From Bacillota bacterium (GTDB lineage Bacteria > Bacillota > Clostridia > Acetivibrionales > DSM-1351), in the NCBI GenBank assembly GCA_023400235.1, contig JAEXFI010000008.1, positions 1 to 64,000 on the forward strand: 64,000 bases of DNA, given 5' to 3'. The first letter of the stretch is position 1; each line of letters starts with the position of its first letter. A program made the position numbers and the translations under genes. A model generated the notes under the pieces. The model ran no database searches and had not been told where the DNA came from. It saw only the letters and a program-made list of their open reading frames with translations. Below, piece by piece: positions 7,827-19,500 of this stretch.

Positions 7827-10800
7827 TTGAAGAACAGCAATAAAAAGGTTGTTATCTGGTTAATAGTATTGGCATTTATCATTTCAATACTGACAGGAAT
7901 CATTTATTTTTCTGAAAGGTATTCAGGGAAAGAGGCTCCTGCAAGCAAAAATGGATACATAGATCTCTCTGGCTGGGACTTTGCAGCACAGGGAAATGTG
8001 AAGCTCAATGGGGATTGGGAATTCTATCCTAACAGGCTTTTGACGCCTGGGGACAAATGGGAAGACCTGCAAAGAGAAGCCTTGTACATAAAAGTTCCGG
8101 GCCGATGGCTTGGACCAGCCACCAAAGGAATAATATCCGATAAAGGCGTAGGTACATACAGGTTACAGGTTAAGGTCAACACGTCCGTGAATATGTATGG
8201 ACTAAAAACCACAAACATAAGGTCGTCCTGCAAGATTTTCGTAAATGGCAGGGAGCTGGGACAAAGCGGAAATCCTGAAACTGGCGTGGAAGACGGATAT
8301 GTGGGCAATGTAATTCCTCTAACAGTATTTTTTCCGGGAGACGAAAAGGTCTTGGACATTGTTATTCAAGTGGCCAATCTGGATTATTATAACGGAGGAA
8401 TAATTCAGAGTATCTACCTGGGCAGTGAAAAGAATATATTGAACCTGTATTTCAGACTGAATTTTATGAGTGTAATGAATATGTCATTTTTACTCTTGTC
8501 CGGTCTGTATTACTTTGGAATTTACATTCGAAGAAGAAAAGAAAAGAGGCTTATTTATGTCAGTGCCATATGTATAGCCTTTTCCTTCATCGGGGCGGCG
8601 GATGGAGAAAAAATAATTCTCGGGCTTATAAATTTCATACCTTTCATGCTGGTCCTGAAGCTGAAAATAGCCCTGATAAGTCTTAGCATATTATTCGTGA
8701 GCCTGTTTATACGTGAGATGTGCAGCCAGCTTGTCTCCGGCAGGAATATGAAGGTCATCGGCAGTGCCGTGGGTCTGGGTATTCTGCTGATTCTTGCGGC
8801 TCCCACACCGCTGATGTTTATTTTTGAATATCTCACCGGCATTTTAAATGCTTCGCTTTATGCATTCATAGGGATATTAATCTTGATTTCCCTCATAAAA
8901 CAAAAACATCAGGGGATGAGCAGGGCAGCGGTCATATTTCTGTTGCTGGGAACTCTTCTGAACGTATTTGCGTATGTAAGTGCCGCACTTTATTTTAATT
9001 CAATGATTTACAACAATATTGCTCCGCTGTTTATTCTGATATTCCTGCTCATGGGGATTGCTGTGCTGCTGGCGGAGCATTATGTGAAGGCCTATGACGG
9101 AATGGAGACCATGAGCCGCAAACTGATTGAAACCGACCGGCTTAAGGACGAATTTCTGATTAATACTTCTCACGAATTTAAAACGCCCCTGCATGGAATT
9201 ATCAATATTGCACAGACAATTCTTAAAAAGAACAAAGAGGAAGGCGCGGAAGAACAACGTGAAAATCTGAATTACATCGTTTCTCTGGCTACCAGACTGT
9301 CAGCCATGGTTAACGACATCATAGATTTTCAAAATTTGCAGAACAGAAGTTTCAAACTGAACAAAAAAGTATTCGACATTAACGGTAATGTTCAGGCGGC
9401 AATAGAAGTATTGAAACATATGAGGAAGGGCGATACGGTCAGACTTATCAATGCCGTCCCTGCAGGTGAATATTATCTCTACACCGATGAGAACAGATTT
9501 CAGCAGATTATCATGAATCTGTTGAGTAATTCTCTGAAATATACGGAAAGTGGTTACGTGGAGATAAGTGCAGACAAGTCGGACGGATATGTTTATTTAC
9601 GTGTGGAGGATACCGGAAGCGGCATTGAAGAGGAGCTTCAGAAGGAGCTTTTCAAAGGGAAAGTCCATACCGGTGAAACAAATTTCAGTGATTTCAGCTC
9701 CAGCGGCTTGGGCCTGTCAATTTCGAAATTACTTGCATGCAGCATGGGAGGGGATTTAGCCCTGGAATGGTCGGAACTGTGCACTGGCTCCAGGTTTGCT
9801 GTAAAACTTCCGGAGGCCCAGGGGACAGGAGATACCGGGGTGGATACTGAAAAAAACGGCACCGCAATAAAGGACTTTAACCAGAAGCACTGGGATGAAT
9901 TGATTTCCACAGTTTCTGAGGACCGCTTGAGAGAAGTCAGGGGCAAAGGGCACAAGGTTCTGATTGTTGATGATGAGCCCTCCAATATAAAGGTTTTGCA
10001 GGATATCTTCCAGGAAGAGAATTATGAAACCCATGTTGCCTACAATGGCTATAAGGCTTTGGAACTGATCAAGGAGCACAAGGACCTGTCCCTGGTATTG
10101 CTGGATGTGATGATGCCGGGAATATCCGGATATGAGGTTTGCAGAAAAATACGGCAGGAGTATGCGCTCTTTGAACTCCCCATATTGCTTCTGACTGTCA
10201 GAAATACTCCGGAGGATGTGGAGGCGGGGCTCAAGGCCGGAGCAAATGATTTCCTCGTAAAGCCTTTTGATTCCAGAGAGCTGCGGGCAAGAGCGGGAAC
10301 CCTCGGCAATTTGAAGGAAGCTGTCCGGAATGCCATACGGATGGAAATGGCATTTTTGCAATACCAGATAAAGCCTCATTTTTTATACAATGCCCTGAGT
10401 GTAATCATGTCGCTGTGCTTCAAGGATGGGGAAAGGGCCGGAACCCTTCTTGCAGAGTTAAGCAATTACCTGCGCTGCAGCTTTGATATTGATCCGTACA
10501 ATTACATGATTACACTGAAAAAGGAAATATCCTGCGTAAAGTCCTACGTAGAATTGGAAAAGGCGCGTTTTGGGGACAGACTTACAGTTTGCTTCAACAT
10601 TGAGGAAAGATTCATGTCCTATACAGTGCCTGCCCTGACCATTCAGCCAATGGTGGAAAATGCAATACGGCATGGGCTGATGAAGCGGCTTTCAGGAGGG
10701 ACGGTCACCATATCCGCTGAAATGAACAATAATGAACTGGAGCTCCGCATTGCAGACGATGGCCTTGGAATGCCGGCGGAAAAGCAAAAGCAGCTGCTGG

Positions 10801-10958
10801 AACATGATTTTATAGGAGGCGGTATAGGAATTAAAAATGTCAATAAAAGGCTTCAGAATGAATATGGAAAAGGGTTGACTATCAGAAGCGAAGAGGGAGC
10901 AGGTACAGTCATAATCATGAGTATTCCTGTTGAAAATATGGACAGCATTGTGAGATAA
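7827..10958 (+). CDS. 7TMR-DISM hybrid histidine kinase with a second LytS-type kinase module
   Basis: 1043 aa from a TTG start with AAGGAG 8 bases ahead. Order: signal anchor about 8-28; extracellular jelly-roll sensor (about 45-200, IDLSGWDF...WEFYPNRL) of the 7TMR-DISM type, which probably binds a carbohydrate or other small ligand; seven membrane segments (about 210-425); HisKA with phospho-acceptor His449 in INTSHEFKTPLHG; HATPase with DTGSGI and GLGLSISK; a receiver domain (about 708-825) with Asp760 in LLDVMMPG; and finally a LytS/YehU-type kinase with His851 in IKPHFLYNAL and its own HATPase ending GGGIGIKNVNKRL. Two kinase modules around one receiver allow an internal phosphorelay. 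It is directly followed by two response regulators and the two giant surface genes, which it probably controls. Confidence 0.88.
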   Translation: MKNSNKKVVIWLIVLAFIISILTGIIYFSERYSGKEAPASKNGYIDLSGWDFAAQGNVKLNGDWEFYPNRLLTPGDKWEDLQREALYIKVPGRWLGPATKGIISDKGVGTYRLQVKVNTSVNMYGLKTTNIRSSCKIFVNGRELGQSGNPETGVEDGYVGNVIPLTVFFPGDEKVLDIVIQVANLDYYNGGIIQSIYLGSEKNILNLYFRLNFMSVMNMSFLLLSGLYYFGIYIRRRKEKRLIYVSAICIAFSFIGAADGEKIILGLINFIPFMLVLKLKIALISLSILFVSLFIREMCSQLVSGRNMKVIGSAVGLGILLILAAPTPLMFIFEYLTGILNASLYAFIGILILISLIKQKHQGMSRAAVIFLLLGTLLNVFAYVSAALYFNSMIYNNIAPLFILIFLLMGIAVLLAEHYVKAYDGMETMSRKLIETDRLKDEFLINTSHEFKTPLHGIINIAQTILKKNKEEGAEEQRENLNYIVSLATRLSAMVNDIIDFQNLQNRSFKLNKKVFDINGNVQAAIEVLKHMRKGDTVRLINAVPAGEYYLYTDENRFQQIIMNLLSNSLKYTESGYVEISADKSDGYVYLRVEDTGSGIEEELQKELFKGKVHTGETNFSDFSSSGLGLSISKLLACSMGGDLALEWSELCTGSRFAVKLPEAQGTGDTGVDTEKNGTAIKDFNQKHWDELISTVSEDRLREVRGKGHKVLIVDDEPSNIKVLQDIFQEENYETHVAYNGYKALELIKEHKDLSLVLLDVMMPGISGYEVCRKIRQEYALFELPILLLTVRNTPEDVEAGLKAGANDFLVKPFDSRELRARAGTLGNLKEAVRNAIRMEMAFLQYQIKPHFLYNALSVIMSLCFKDGERAGTLLAELSNYLRCSFDIDPYNYMITLKKEISCVKSYVELEKARFGDRLTVCFNIEERFMSYTVPALTIQPMVENAIRHGLMKRLSGGTVTISAEMNNNELELRIADDGLGMPAEKQKQLLEHDFIGGGIGIKNVNKRLQNEYGKGLTIRSEEGAGTVIIMSIPVENMDSIVR

Positions 10959-11023
10959 GGGGTGAAAGAGACCACTTTCAACCCTTTGAATTTATGTCCG
11001 CAGAGCGGACAGGGGGATAAAAG

Positions 11024-12175
11024 ATGATAAAGGCAATTGTGGCTGATGATGAAATACTGACGTTGGAGCATATTTGCAGGCTTCTCGAAAGAGAAGGAGT
11101 TGAGGTTCTGGGGTATTATTCAGATCCGTATCAGATGCTTTCTGCGGTGGAAACGCTCAGGCCGGATGTACTTTTTCTGGATATAGAAATGCCTGAAATA
11201 AGCGGGCTGGAGCTGGCCGAAAAAGCACAGGCATCGGGTTTTGAAGGTGAAATCGTATTTATCACTGCGTATAACCAGTATGCAATTAATGCGTTTGATG
11301 TAAATGCCCTGGATTATTTGCTAAAGCCGGTATCCATTAATGACCTGGACCGGGCCGTAGAAAGAGTCAGAAAGAGGATGACGGCAGACAAAAAAATTAC
11401 CGGTGCTGTTCCAGCTGCTGTCAGAGTATCACTTTTTGGCAGGGTTTTGTTGTACACCGGGCAAAAGAATGAACCAGTGCACTGGCTAACCGCTAAATGT
11501 GCAGAGGTATTTGCCTACCTGCTGCTTCAGGGGGAGAGCAGAGAGGTTTCCAAATGGAAGCTCATGGAGGCTGTCTGGGGAGATAGTGACAGTGAAAAAG
11601 CTCATATAAATTTGAGGAGTACGCTGTCAAGACTAAATAAAATACTGAGAGAAAATAGGACAGGGATTGCGGTGGTATCTGTGGGCAGCGGATATCGGAT
11701 AGATATTGGCGGCACGAAAATAGACATTGATGCTCTGGAATTGGAAAAGCTGATTCTGGACTCTATTGAGATAAATTCTCAAAATTCGGAACACTACGGC
11801 AAAATCCTGCTAAGCTGTACGGATGCATTTCTGGAAGAATTCGACAGTCCCTGGTGTTATCAGGTAAGAATGACTTACCATAGGTATCTGGCAGCAGCCG
11901 GAGCCAGGTTTGTAAAATATTTGGAAGCTGCAAAAGCTGAACCATTAAAAATTTTGAAAATTATTGAGCTTATGAATACACATGAACCATATAATGAAGG
12001 GATGAGAATGAAAGCAGTAGCAATCCTGTTCCATACAGCCGGAAAGAAAGAGGCGGAAAAATACTATAATGAATACCTCACTTTATTAAAGAAAGATCTG
12101 GGAGTAAGGCCGGGGCAGGAACTTCAGCAGCTGTACCGTAAACTTACGGACGAGCTGTCAGATGAACATGGATGA
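11024..12175 (+). CDS. Response regulator, REC plus SARP-type DNA-binding/BTAD domains
   Basis: 383 aa. Residues 1-120 are a receiver domain with acidic pocket VADDE, phospho-acceptor Asp53 in LFLDIEMPE, and the conserved Lys in YLLKPV. After a short linker, residues about 133-230 form an OmpR/SARP-like winged helix (KCAEVFAYLLLQ...LMEAVWGDS...HINLRSTLSRLNKIL), followed by an all-helical BTAD domain (about 235-380, LLSCTDAFLEEFDSPW...EKYYNEYLTLLKKDLGVRPG). This is a transcription factor phosphorylated most likely by the LytS-type output of the kinase 65 bases upstream. The REC-SARP-BTAD arrangement is typical of clostridial partners of 7TMR-DISM kinases. GGGGGAT precedes the ATG. Confidence 0.85.
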   Translation: MIKAIVADDEILTLEHICRLLEREGVEVLGYYSDPYQMLSAVETLRPDVLFLDIEMPEISGLELAEKAQASGFEGEIVFITAYNQYAINAFDVNALDYLLKPVSINDLDRAVERVRKRMTADKKITGAVPAAVRVSLFGRVLLYTGQKNEPVHWLTAKCAEVFAYLLLQGESREVSKWKLMEAVWGDSDSEKAHINLRSTLSRLNKILRENRTGIAVVSVGSGYRIDIGGTKIDIDALELEKLILDSIEINSQNSEHYGKILLSCTDAFLEEFDSPWCYQVRMTYHRYLAAAGARFVKYLEAAKAEPLKILKIIELMNTHEPYNEGMRMKAVAILFHTAGKKEAEKYYNEYLTLLKKDLGVRPGQELQQLYRKLTDELSDEHG

Positions 12176-12303
12176 ACAAGGGAACGGGAGCACCTGAAAC
12201 TCTATCTGCAACAATTTTGCAACAGGCAGCGTGTAAAATGAAAGGTAAATGAAAACCGTTGCAGGCGTGTGAACGCAGTATAGAGATAAAAGGGGGATGC
12301 TAA

Positions 12304-13377
12304 ATGTTAAAGGTTATTGCGGCAGAAACAAATAGCAATGAAATAAGGAATATGAAAGTGCTTCTGGAAAAAAGTGAGGATGTAGCCATATGCGGCCTAT
12401 TTAGTTGTCAGGAGGATTTAATTCAATATATCTTTTCAAATTCTCAGGGTACGGATGTTTTGCTGCTGGATATAAATATGCCGGGAATGAACTGGAGAAA
12501 GCTTGTGGAATGGATATCCTCCGTGGCTGAGAATATAAGCATAATTCTGGTTTCCGACTGTGAAAAATATACGGTTGAAGCCTTTGAGATGGAGGTTGAG
12601 GGATATTTGCTGAAGCCCCTGGAGCAGGAAAAACTAAAAAAATTCATTAAAAAAATCTCAAAGAATAAAAATAGGACAAGGCTGCAGCATGTGCACAGCA
12701 CCAGCCGGCAGAAAAAAATCAGTATTGATTGTTTTGGACAATTCAGAATCAGCAGGGATGAAGAAAATAAAACCATCCGGTGGCGAAATTCCAAATCCGA
12801 GGAGCTGCTGGCTCTGCTTATTCAGGAGAGAGGAGCACCTGTTACAAGGGATTATATCATTGATAAGCTGTGGTTTGAAACTGATCCCGACAGAGCTTCC
12901 ATAAACCTCAATACAGTGGTTTATCAGCTGAGAAAAAATCTTCAGGAGCTTGGACTTGACGATTTTGTGGAGAGTATCAAGTCCACGGGCTCATACTATA
13001 TAAGTAAAGACAAATATATCTGTGATGTTATTGAATTTGAGATATGTGCAAGGCTATTCAAACAAAAAGGCCATATCCAGGAGGCAGAAAGGGCAATCAG
13101 TTTTTACAAGGGGGAATACCTGGCGGGAAAAGACTATTCCTGGGCGAACACGAAAAGATGGCATCTGGAAAAGCTGGCCTTTGAGATGTTGGAGGCCCTG
13201 TACAATCACTACGAGAAAAGCGACAGTAAAAAGGCTGAAGAACTGCTGATAAAAATGCTGGAACTGAATGACTACGATGAAGAAGGCTATGAAAGACTGA
13301 TTGAATATTACGGTACGCAAAATAATAAAAGGGCGGCAAGAGATATAAGGGTAATAATGCAGGCTAAGGCTCTCTAG
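12304..13377 (+). CDS. Second REC-SARP-type response regulator
   Basis: 357 aa with the same architecture as the gene before it: receiver domain with Asp56 in LLLDINMPG and the switch Lys in GYLLKPL; a winged helix (about 140-230, SKSEELLALLIQERG...SINLNTVVYQLRKNL); and a BTAD-like helical end. The receiver is less canonical: the acidic pocket near the N-terminus reads AAETN instead of the usual pair of Asp residues, so phosphorylation may be poor or lost, and regulation may depend on dimerising with its neighbour. It lies 128 bases after the first regulator with its own GGGGGA ribosome binding site. A long inverted repeat 34 bases after the stop separates it from the giant surface gene. Confidence 0.8.
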   Translation: MLKVIAAETNSNEIRNMKVLLEKSEDVAICGLFSCQEDLIQYIFSNSQGTDVLLLDINMPGMNWRKLVEWISSVAENISIILVSDCEKYTVEAFEMEVEGYLLKPLEQEKLKKFIKKISKNKNRTRLQHVHSTSRQKKISIDCFGQFRISRDEENKTIRWRNSKSEELLALLIQERGAPVTRDYIIDKLWFETDPDRASINLNTVVYQLRKNLQELGLDDFVESIKSTGSYYISKDKYICDVIEFEICARLFKQKGHIQEAERAISFYKGEYLAGKDYSWANTKRWHLEKLAFEMLEALYNHYEKSDSKKAEELLIKMLELNDYDEEGYERLIEYYGTQNNKRAARDIRVIMQAKAL

Positions 13378-13410
13378 TATACAAGTATTGCCTGTTGGTT
13401 TTAAGATTGA

Positions 13411-13467
13411 AATGAAACAGCGGAATTTTCCGGCGATTTACGGGAAAATTCCGCTGTTTCATTTTGC
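13411..13467. terminator. 21-bp perfect inverted repeat, terminator-like
   Basis: Arms at 13411-13431 and 13443-13463 are perfectly complementary, with an 11-base loop. The outer AATG/CATT ends give A and T flanks on both strands, but no long T-run. It most likely ends the regulator operon and insulates the following 12.7-kb surface-protein pair. Confidence 0.75.
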
Positions 13468-13588
13468 GTTCATTTCCGGCTCATTTTCATATCATCACGA
13501 AAGATTATAATAACATCAAAAATACCATAAGCAATCGAAAAAGATAAGATGATACCTGGAACGTCAGGATAATGAACTGAGGGAGAAA

Positions 13589-16500
13589 ATGTTGAAAACG
13601 GGATTACTTAAAAAACTTTACACAAAAACAGCAGTTTATCTGCTCGCTTCACTGATGGTAGTATCAGCGATATGGGCTATGCCGGGCAAGGCCATGGCAA
13701 GCCCGTTCTCCATAACCGGTGTTGACAATATCAGCACCATGAACGTACCTAGATCGGGAGAACTTATCCCCGTGAGGATTGACGGAGACGTGGCGGTATC
13801 TGCCGGGGGCAGCTTTGCCGACGGCTATTTACTGTTTAAAAAAGCCGGTGCTCCGGTGGAGGGCGATGAACTGTCAATAGTATCGGATACCGACCCCAAT
13901 GCCTATGGGGCTGTTTCCCTGTCGGGTACCACCGTCTATCTGGGGACCGGAGGAGCTAAAAAACAGATAGGCTCCATAGATGGAGTTGAAAACGGCAAAA
14001 ACGGAAAAAATCTCAAGATACAATTTGCCACTCCTCTGCCAAATGGCGGGTTTGAAGAAGGAACTGAGAAATGGAAGTTCACTAATCAATTCATAGCGCT
14101 TCAGGGAGACTCTCAACAAAAGGGCAGTGGAAGCACCAGCATTGAGGTTAAAAAGAAAGCTCCGTATTTTAATTGGAACTGGGTAGAAACAGTGGACGGA
14201 AGTGCTTCCTATATGCGCCTTTATCTGGATTGCTGGATCAAAGACAGCTACGGTGCACTGCATGGACCGAAAATCACCAGCACAGAATTTGAGGCCAATA
14301 CCGGAGACAGTGTTTCTTTATATTATTATGCAAAGAATACCGGTGATAAATATGATGTATACGGATATGTAGCTGACAGTGTTACCGGAGCCAGACAGCA
14401 GCTCTTCTACGAGAGAGGGGACGAGACCAATGGCTGGCAGGCGGTAACCCGAAAGATAACCCTGCCAGGCAGTAAAAATCTCGTGTTTGAATTTTTGTGC
14501 GGTTCCCAGGACGGGACAGGCGGAAAGTTGATCAGCTCCGAGCTGCTGGTGGATAATGTAAGAGTATTGAGCAATTCGGTGAATGAACAGGTAATGAACA
14601 AGGTCGCCAGGAAGGTGGCACTGGTCAAAGTAAGACAGGAACCAAGAACCCCCAGTACGGAAGATCGCATATATCAGATTGAGGCCATGGATTCCGACGG
14701 ACACAAGAGCATATCGGCGGGCAATGCCGTCGTTAAAATACATACCTATCCGCTGCCGCCCAGCTTGACGGTTGCGGCAAGACCCGGCACCAGCGGAGCG
14801 CTGGATATATCCTGGAATGCATCAGAGGCCACGGGTTATGATTTATATAACGGGTCAGACTTGATTCTGAGAAATTCTGCAACGACTTCAGCCACCATAA
14901 GTGGTTTGAGTCCTAATACAGCCTATCCGATTGGTGCGGTGGCCGGGAACGATATGGGCAGCTCCGACAGAATAAATGTTTCACGGTACACAAATGCTGC
15001 TGTTCCCGGAATTACGGCTGCAGATGCATCCACAGGGGAAGTAAGACTTGAATTTTTAAACAACGGGAATCCTCCCGGAACCCGCTATTGCCTTGAGCGG
15101 TCCACAAACGGCACCGACTGGACTGTTGCTGAAAACTATACATTACTCAGCACTGCAGGAGAAAAAACCGTTTGTGCCAATACGGGGCTGACTCCGAATA
15201 CCGTATATTACTACCGTGTAAAGGCTAAAAACGGAGATGGAATCGAAAGTGCCTATTCAGCAACAGTTAATAGAAAAACCGCCCCGGGAGCACCGAATCC
15301 TATCACTGTCACAGCAAAGGCCGATACCACAGACTCATTGGAGATTGTATGGACAGAGGCACCTGGCGCTGTAAATTATGATGTATACCGGGACGGTGTA
15401 AAAATAAACGCCGGAATGGAAGGAAGCAGGGTAACCCATGTAGGGCTTAAGCCCAACGGTCCCTATGAGATATATGTAAAATCAAAAAATGAAGGAGGGG
15501 ACTCGGTAACAAGCCGGAGTATAACACGGTACACGCTGGCAGAAGTACCAGAGTTGGTGCCGGATTCAGCCGCCACAACCTCTGTGACCATGACTATAAA
15601 CAATCGGGCAAATACTCCCGGAACCTTATACCGCCTTGAGCGTTCCATCGACGGGACCAACTGGATTCCTGTGGAGGATTTTACCTTAAGCGCAAAGGAT
15701 ACGGCTGCTCAAGTCTATACCAATACCGGTTTGAATCCCGGAACCGTATATTATTATAGAATACAGGCAAGAAACGGTGACGGTATTGAGACGGCATACT
15801 CTTCCGTTGTGAGCAAAGTGACACTGCCGGTGGCACCGACGGGAATTATGGCTGAGCCTGTGGAAGGTACCCATGATGTTATACGGGTTTCCTGGACGGC
15901 ACCGGAGGGAGCCGAAAGCTATGACATCTATCGGAGAGACAATGGACAGGGGAGCTTCAAGTGTATCAGGAGCTGGTTTGAAGGAACCGAATCGGAAGAT
16001 CAGGAATTGCTCTCCAATACAAAATATGACTATTATATTATTGCTAAAAATGCAAGCGGAGACTCGGCTAAAAGCACTACTGCCGGTAAATATACTTTTG
16101 CCGCAGTTCCTGAGATCAGCTCGCAGAATTCTGCGGATACAAATAATTTGACCATCAACGCACAAGGCAATCCGGAGGGAACAGATTATTGGATTCAGTA
16201 TTCCGTTGATGGGGGTTCTTTCTGGAGGAACCTGGGGGATTGGATCAATTTCCTTACTCCCCAGCACGCTGGAATCTTACCAGGCGTAACCTATTCCTAT
16301 CGTGTAAAGGCCAGAAACAGTGAAGGAGTTGAGACTGCTTACAGCGGAACAGCGAATGCCCGGTCAAACGAAGCGCCAGCCATCGAAATAAATTCGCCGT
16401 CTTCCAATGTATACAGGTCGGCGGTGGAGGGTTACGGGAATTTTACATTGTCGGGGCTTGTAAAGGATAAGGACAATGATACGGTAAGGATTTCAGCGTC

Positions 16501-19500
16501 CATTGACGGAAAGACAAGAACAACGGTAGTCAACGCGACAGCTGCAGGAATTCCCTGGTCCCTGTCCTGGAATATCTCAACCGATTCTATTGCTCAAAGC
16601 GATTATAATGCTATCAAAGTAACTGGAAATGATGGCTTTGGAGGAATTACTCAGGTGGACTGGAGCAATATCCTGTTCGTAGACAAAACCGGTCCCCAGC
16701 CGCCTGAGATTGCCGCAAATACCCAGTGGACAAATATTACTTCGGCAGCGGTGACAATTGCACACGGAGCAGATATTAAAGCAGGAAGCAGTAAGACCGA
16801 ATATATGCTGAGCGGCGCAACCTCCTCGGAGTGGAAAGCGTACCGGGAGGGCGGATTTATTATCACCAATGAAGGAATTACTGTCATAAGGGCCAGGAGC
16901 ATGGATGCAGTGGGCAATGTGGGTGGTATTAGCACCGCGCAGATTAAAATCGATAGAACTGCGCCGACGGAAGGCGGCTTTGTACTGAAAGCTCTGACAG
17001 ATAGCCGGGATGGATTTACCGGTACAAGGATTGTCAAGCTTGTTTCAATAGCTGCTACGGACAGCGGCGGAGCTGGCAACGGTGCCGATGATCCTCAAGC
17101 ACCTAAAGAAATGCAAATAAGTAATCACGCAGATTTCTCCGGTGCTGTGTGGGAGGATTATTCCAAAGAAAGGTACAATTGGACTCTCACGGAGGAACCC
17201 GGGACAAAGACGGTATTTGTGAGATTCCGGGATGCCGTTGGAAACATTAGTGCTCCTGTGACAGGCAGCATAATATATGATAATGTACCTCCGGAGCTTA
17301 AGCTTTCGCTGCCCTCCAGATTTAGTGCAAAAAAAGGCATGACAGTGTCCTACGACATTGATATTAATGAAATGTCGGCGCTTTCAGGAATTTTAAGCGG
17401 AGATACAGGCAGAATAAAACTTTCGGCATCAGGAACCTTCTCTGATGAGGACATGGCTGCGCTGAATGCGGGCATTTCCGTCACTGAGCTTAATCCTGCA
17501 AAGGTAAGAGTGAACATAAATATACCTGAACATATGAATTCTGAAGGGACCGTGGGTCTGATTATCCTGGCCGGTGCCGCCTGCGACACTGCCGGAAATC
17601 TGTCAGTTGAGACGGCGGGAAATGCATCTTTTGTCATTGATGCCGTGGCACCCGACAATCAGAATTCCCTGTTTATAGCAGATATTACAATCAGAGGAGG
17701 ACATGGGGTTACATTAAACAGCACCTCAGAAGCCTGCGGAGGCATGGACAGTGACAGCGTCCGGTTTGCACCTGCGGGTTATGCTGGGATTGCCCCTGCC
17801 AACGGTACAACAATCACATCCACCCACGGCAGGTCAAACGTTATAAACGCACCTACCGCCGAAGGTATCTATTACCTTTATATACTTGACGCTGCTGGAA
17901 ATATTTCACCGGCATCAAGCCATATACTTACAGTTAAAAACGACGGACCCAAGCTGACTTTGTCAGGACCTTCAGCTGTCAGTGTGAAGGCATCAAATTC
18001 AGTTTATTATATTGCGGAATACAGTGGTGATACGACGGCAATAACTCTTTCTTCCAAAGAGGTTGCCCTGATTACCTCAGGAACTGCCAATGCGTATGTC
18101 AAAATCGAGGATGTGGAGGGACAGCCTCTGCAGAGGAAAATCATCCTTGAAAACCTCATGGGTGAAGGAACGGTTCAGATACGTATCGGTTCCGGAAGTG
18201 CACAGGATGCGCAGGGTAACCCTGCCGAGGCATCTACAGCCAGCAATCCGGTGAAGGTGGACAACACTGCTGCAAAAATCGTGAGCCTGGCTTTTTCTTC
18301 GGACAATACCGAGAATTCCGAATATGCGGCAAAGGGAAATACACTGACACTGGAGTTTATTGCGGATGAGCCGCTGGCGGGGGTTACAGGAAATATTGCC
18401 GGTCAGGCTGTTGCTTTTACCGCTGCAAACGACGACAGCACCAGTTGGAAGGCCTCATGCAGTATACCCGGGGACAGCAGCTATAATGCCCTGGATGGAA
18501 AGCAAATACCTTTTGGCATTATCACTACGGATTTGGCAGGAAATATGTCTTCTGAGACAAAACCGGCGGGAACCTTGGGCAGGGTCATCTTTGACATGAC
18601 TCCACCGGTCATTGAGCTTACCGGCAGCACAGATAATGACGGATATTATGATGACGGCGTAAAAATAGAATTTAATGAAGGAATTGCAGTTATTAAAAAT
18701 ACAGGAACTAATGAAGAAAGACGTATGATTTCAGGCAGTATTGTATATGACGGCGGAAATTATACCGTCACAGTGAAGGACAGTGCCGGAAATACTTCAG
18801 CCAAAGGTTTTACCATATCCTACGGCTCCATATTATTGCAGCAGGACATGGATTTCCTTGAAATAGGCTATGCACCCGGGGACAGTGCAGCCTGCGTAAC
18901 AAGAGATGTGATTCTTCCGGCAGCGGCGAAATCAGGCGCCCAGGTGAGCTGGCAGGTGGTGTCCGGGTCGGCCGTGACAGTTGACGGCAAGGTCATAAGG
19001 CCTGCATATGTCAGCGGCAAGGACGATCAGACGGTGGAATTGAAGGCTGTTATAACACTTGAAGGCAAAACAGGGGAAAAAACCTTTAGGCTGACCGTTA
19101 AAGGCTTGACTGATCCGTCGGATATCCTTGGAAACGTCAAGGATGATGCAAGAATCGCCCGAATATTCTATTCTTACGGCGATGACATAAACCATGTGAC
19201 TAAGGATATCACCTTAAGTGCATTGGGAAGCCTGAATGGGTCAAAGCTTACCTGGAACTCAGACAGAGAGGAATTTATCAGCATTGCTCAGGAAGCAGCA
19301 GACGGGAAATATACAGCATCCGTTACAAGACCTGTAAAGGGAGCCGGGGATATATCCGTAACCCTTACAGTGACAGCTGAGGATGCAAAGGATAATAATA
19401 ATGTCTGGTCCGAGACTTTCGTACTGACGGTGAAGTCAATGGAAGCGACAGAGGTTGACAAGGCCAAAGAGGACTTCGAGCAGGTGTATATCCTATATAC

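Noticed and set aside
12304..13377. The second response regulator as a pseudogene because its receiver lacks the usual acidic pair
   Set aside because: The frame is full length, Asp56 and the switch Lys are present, and ribosome binding site and spacing are good.
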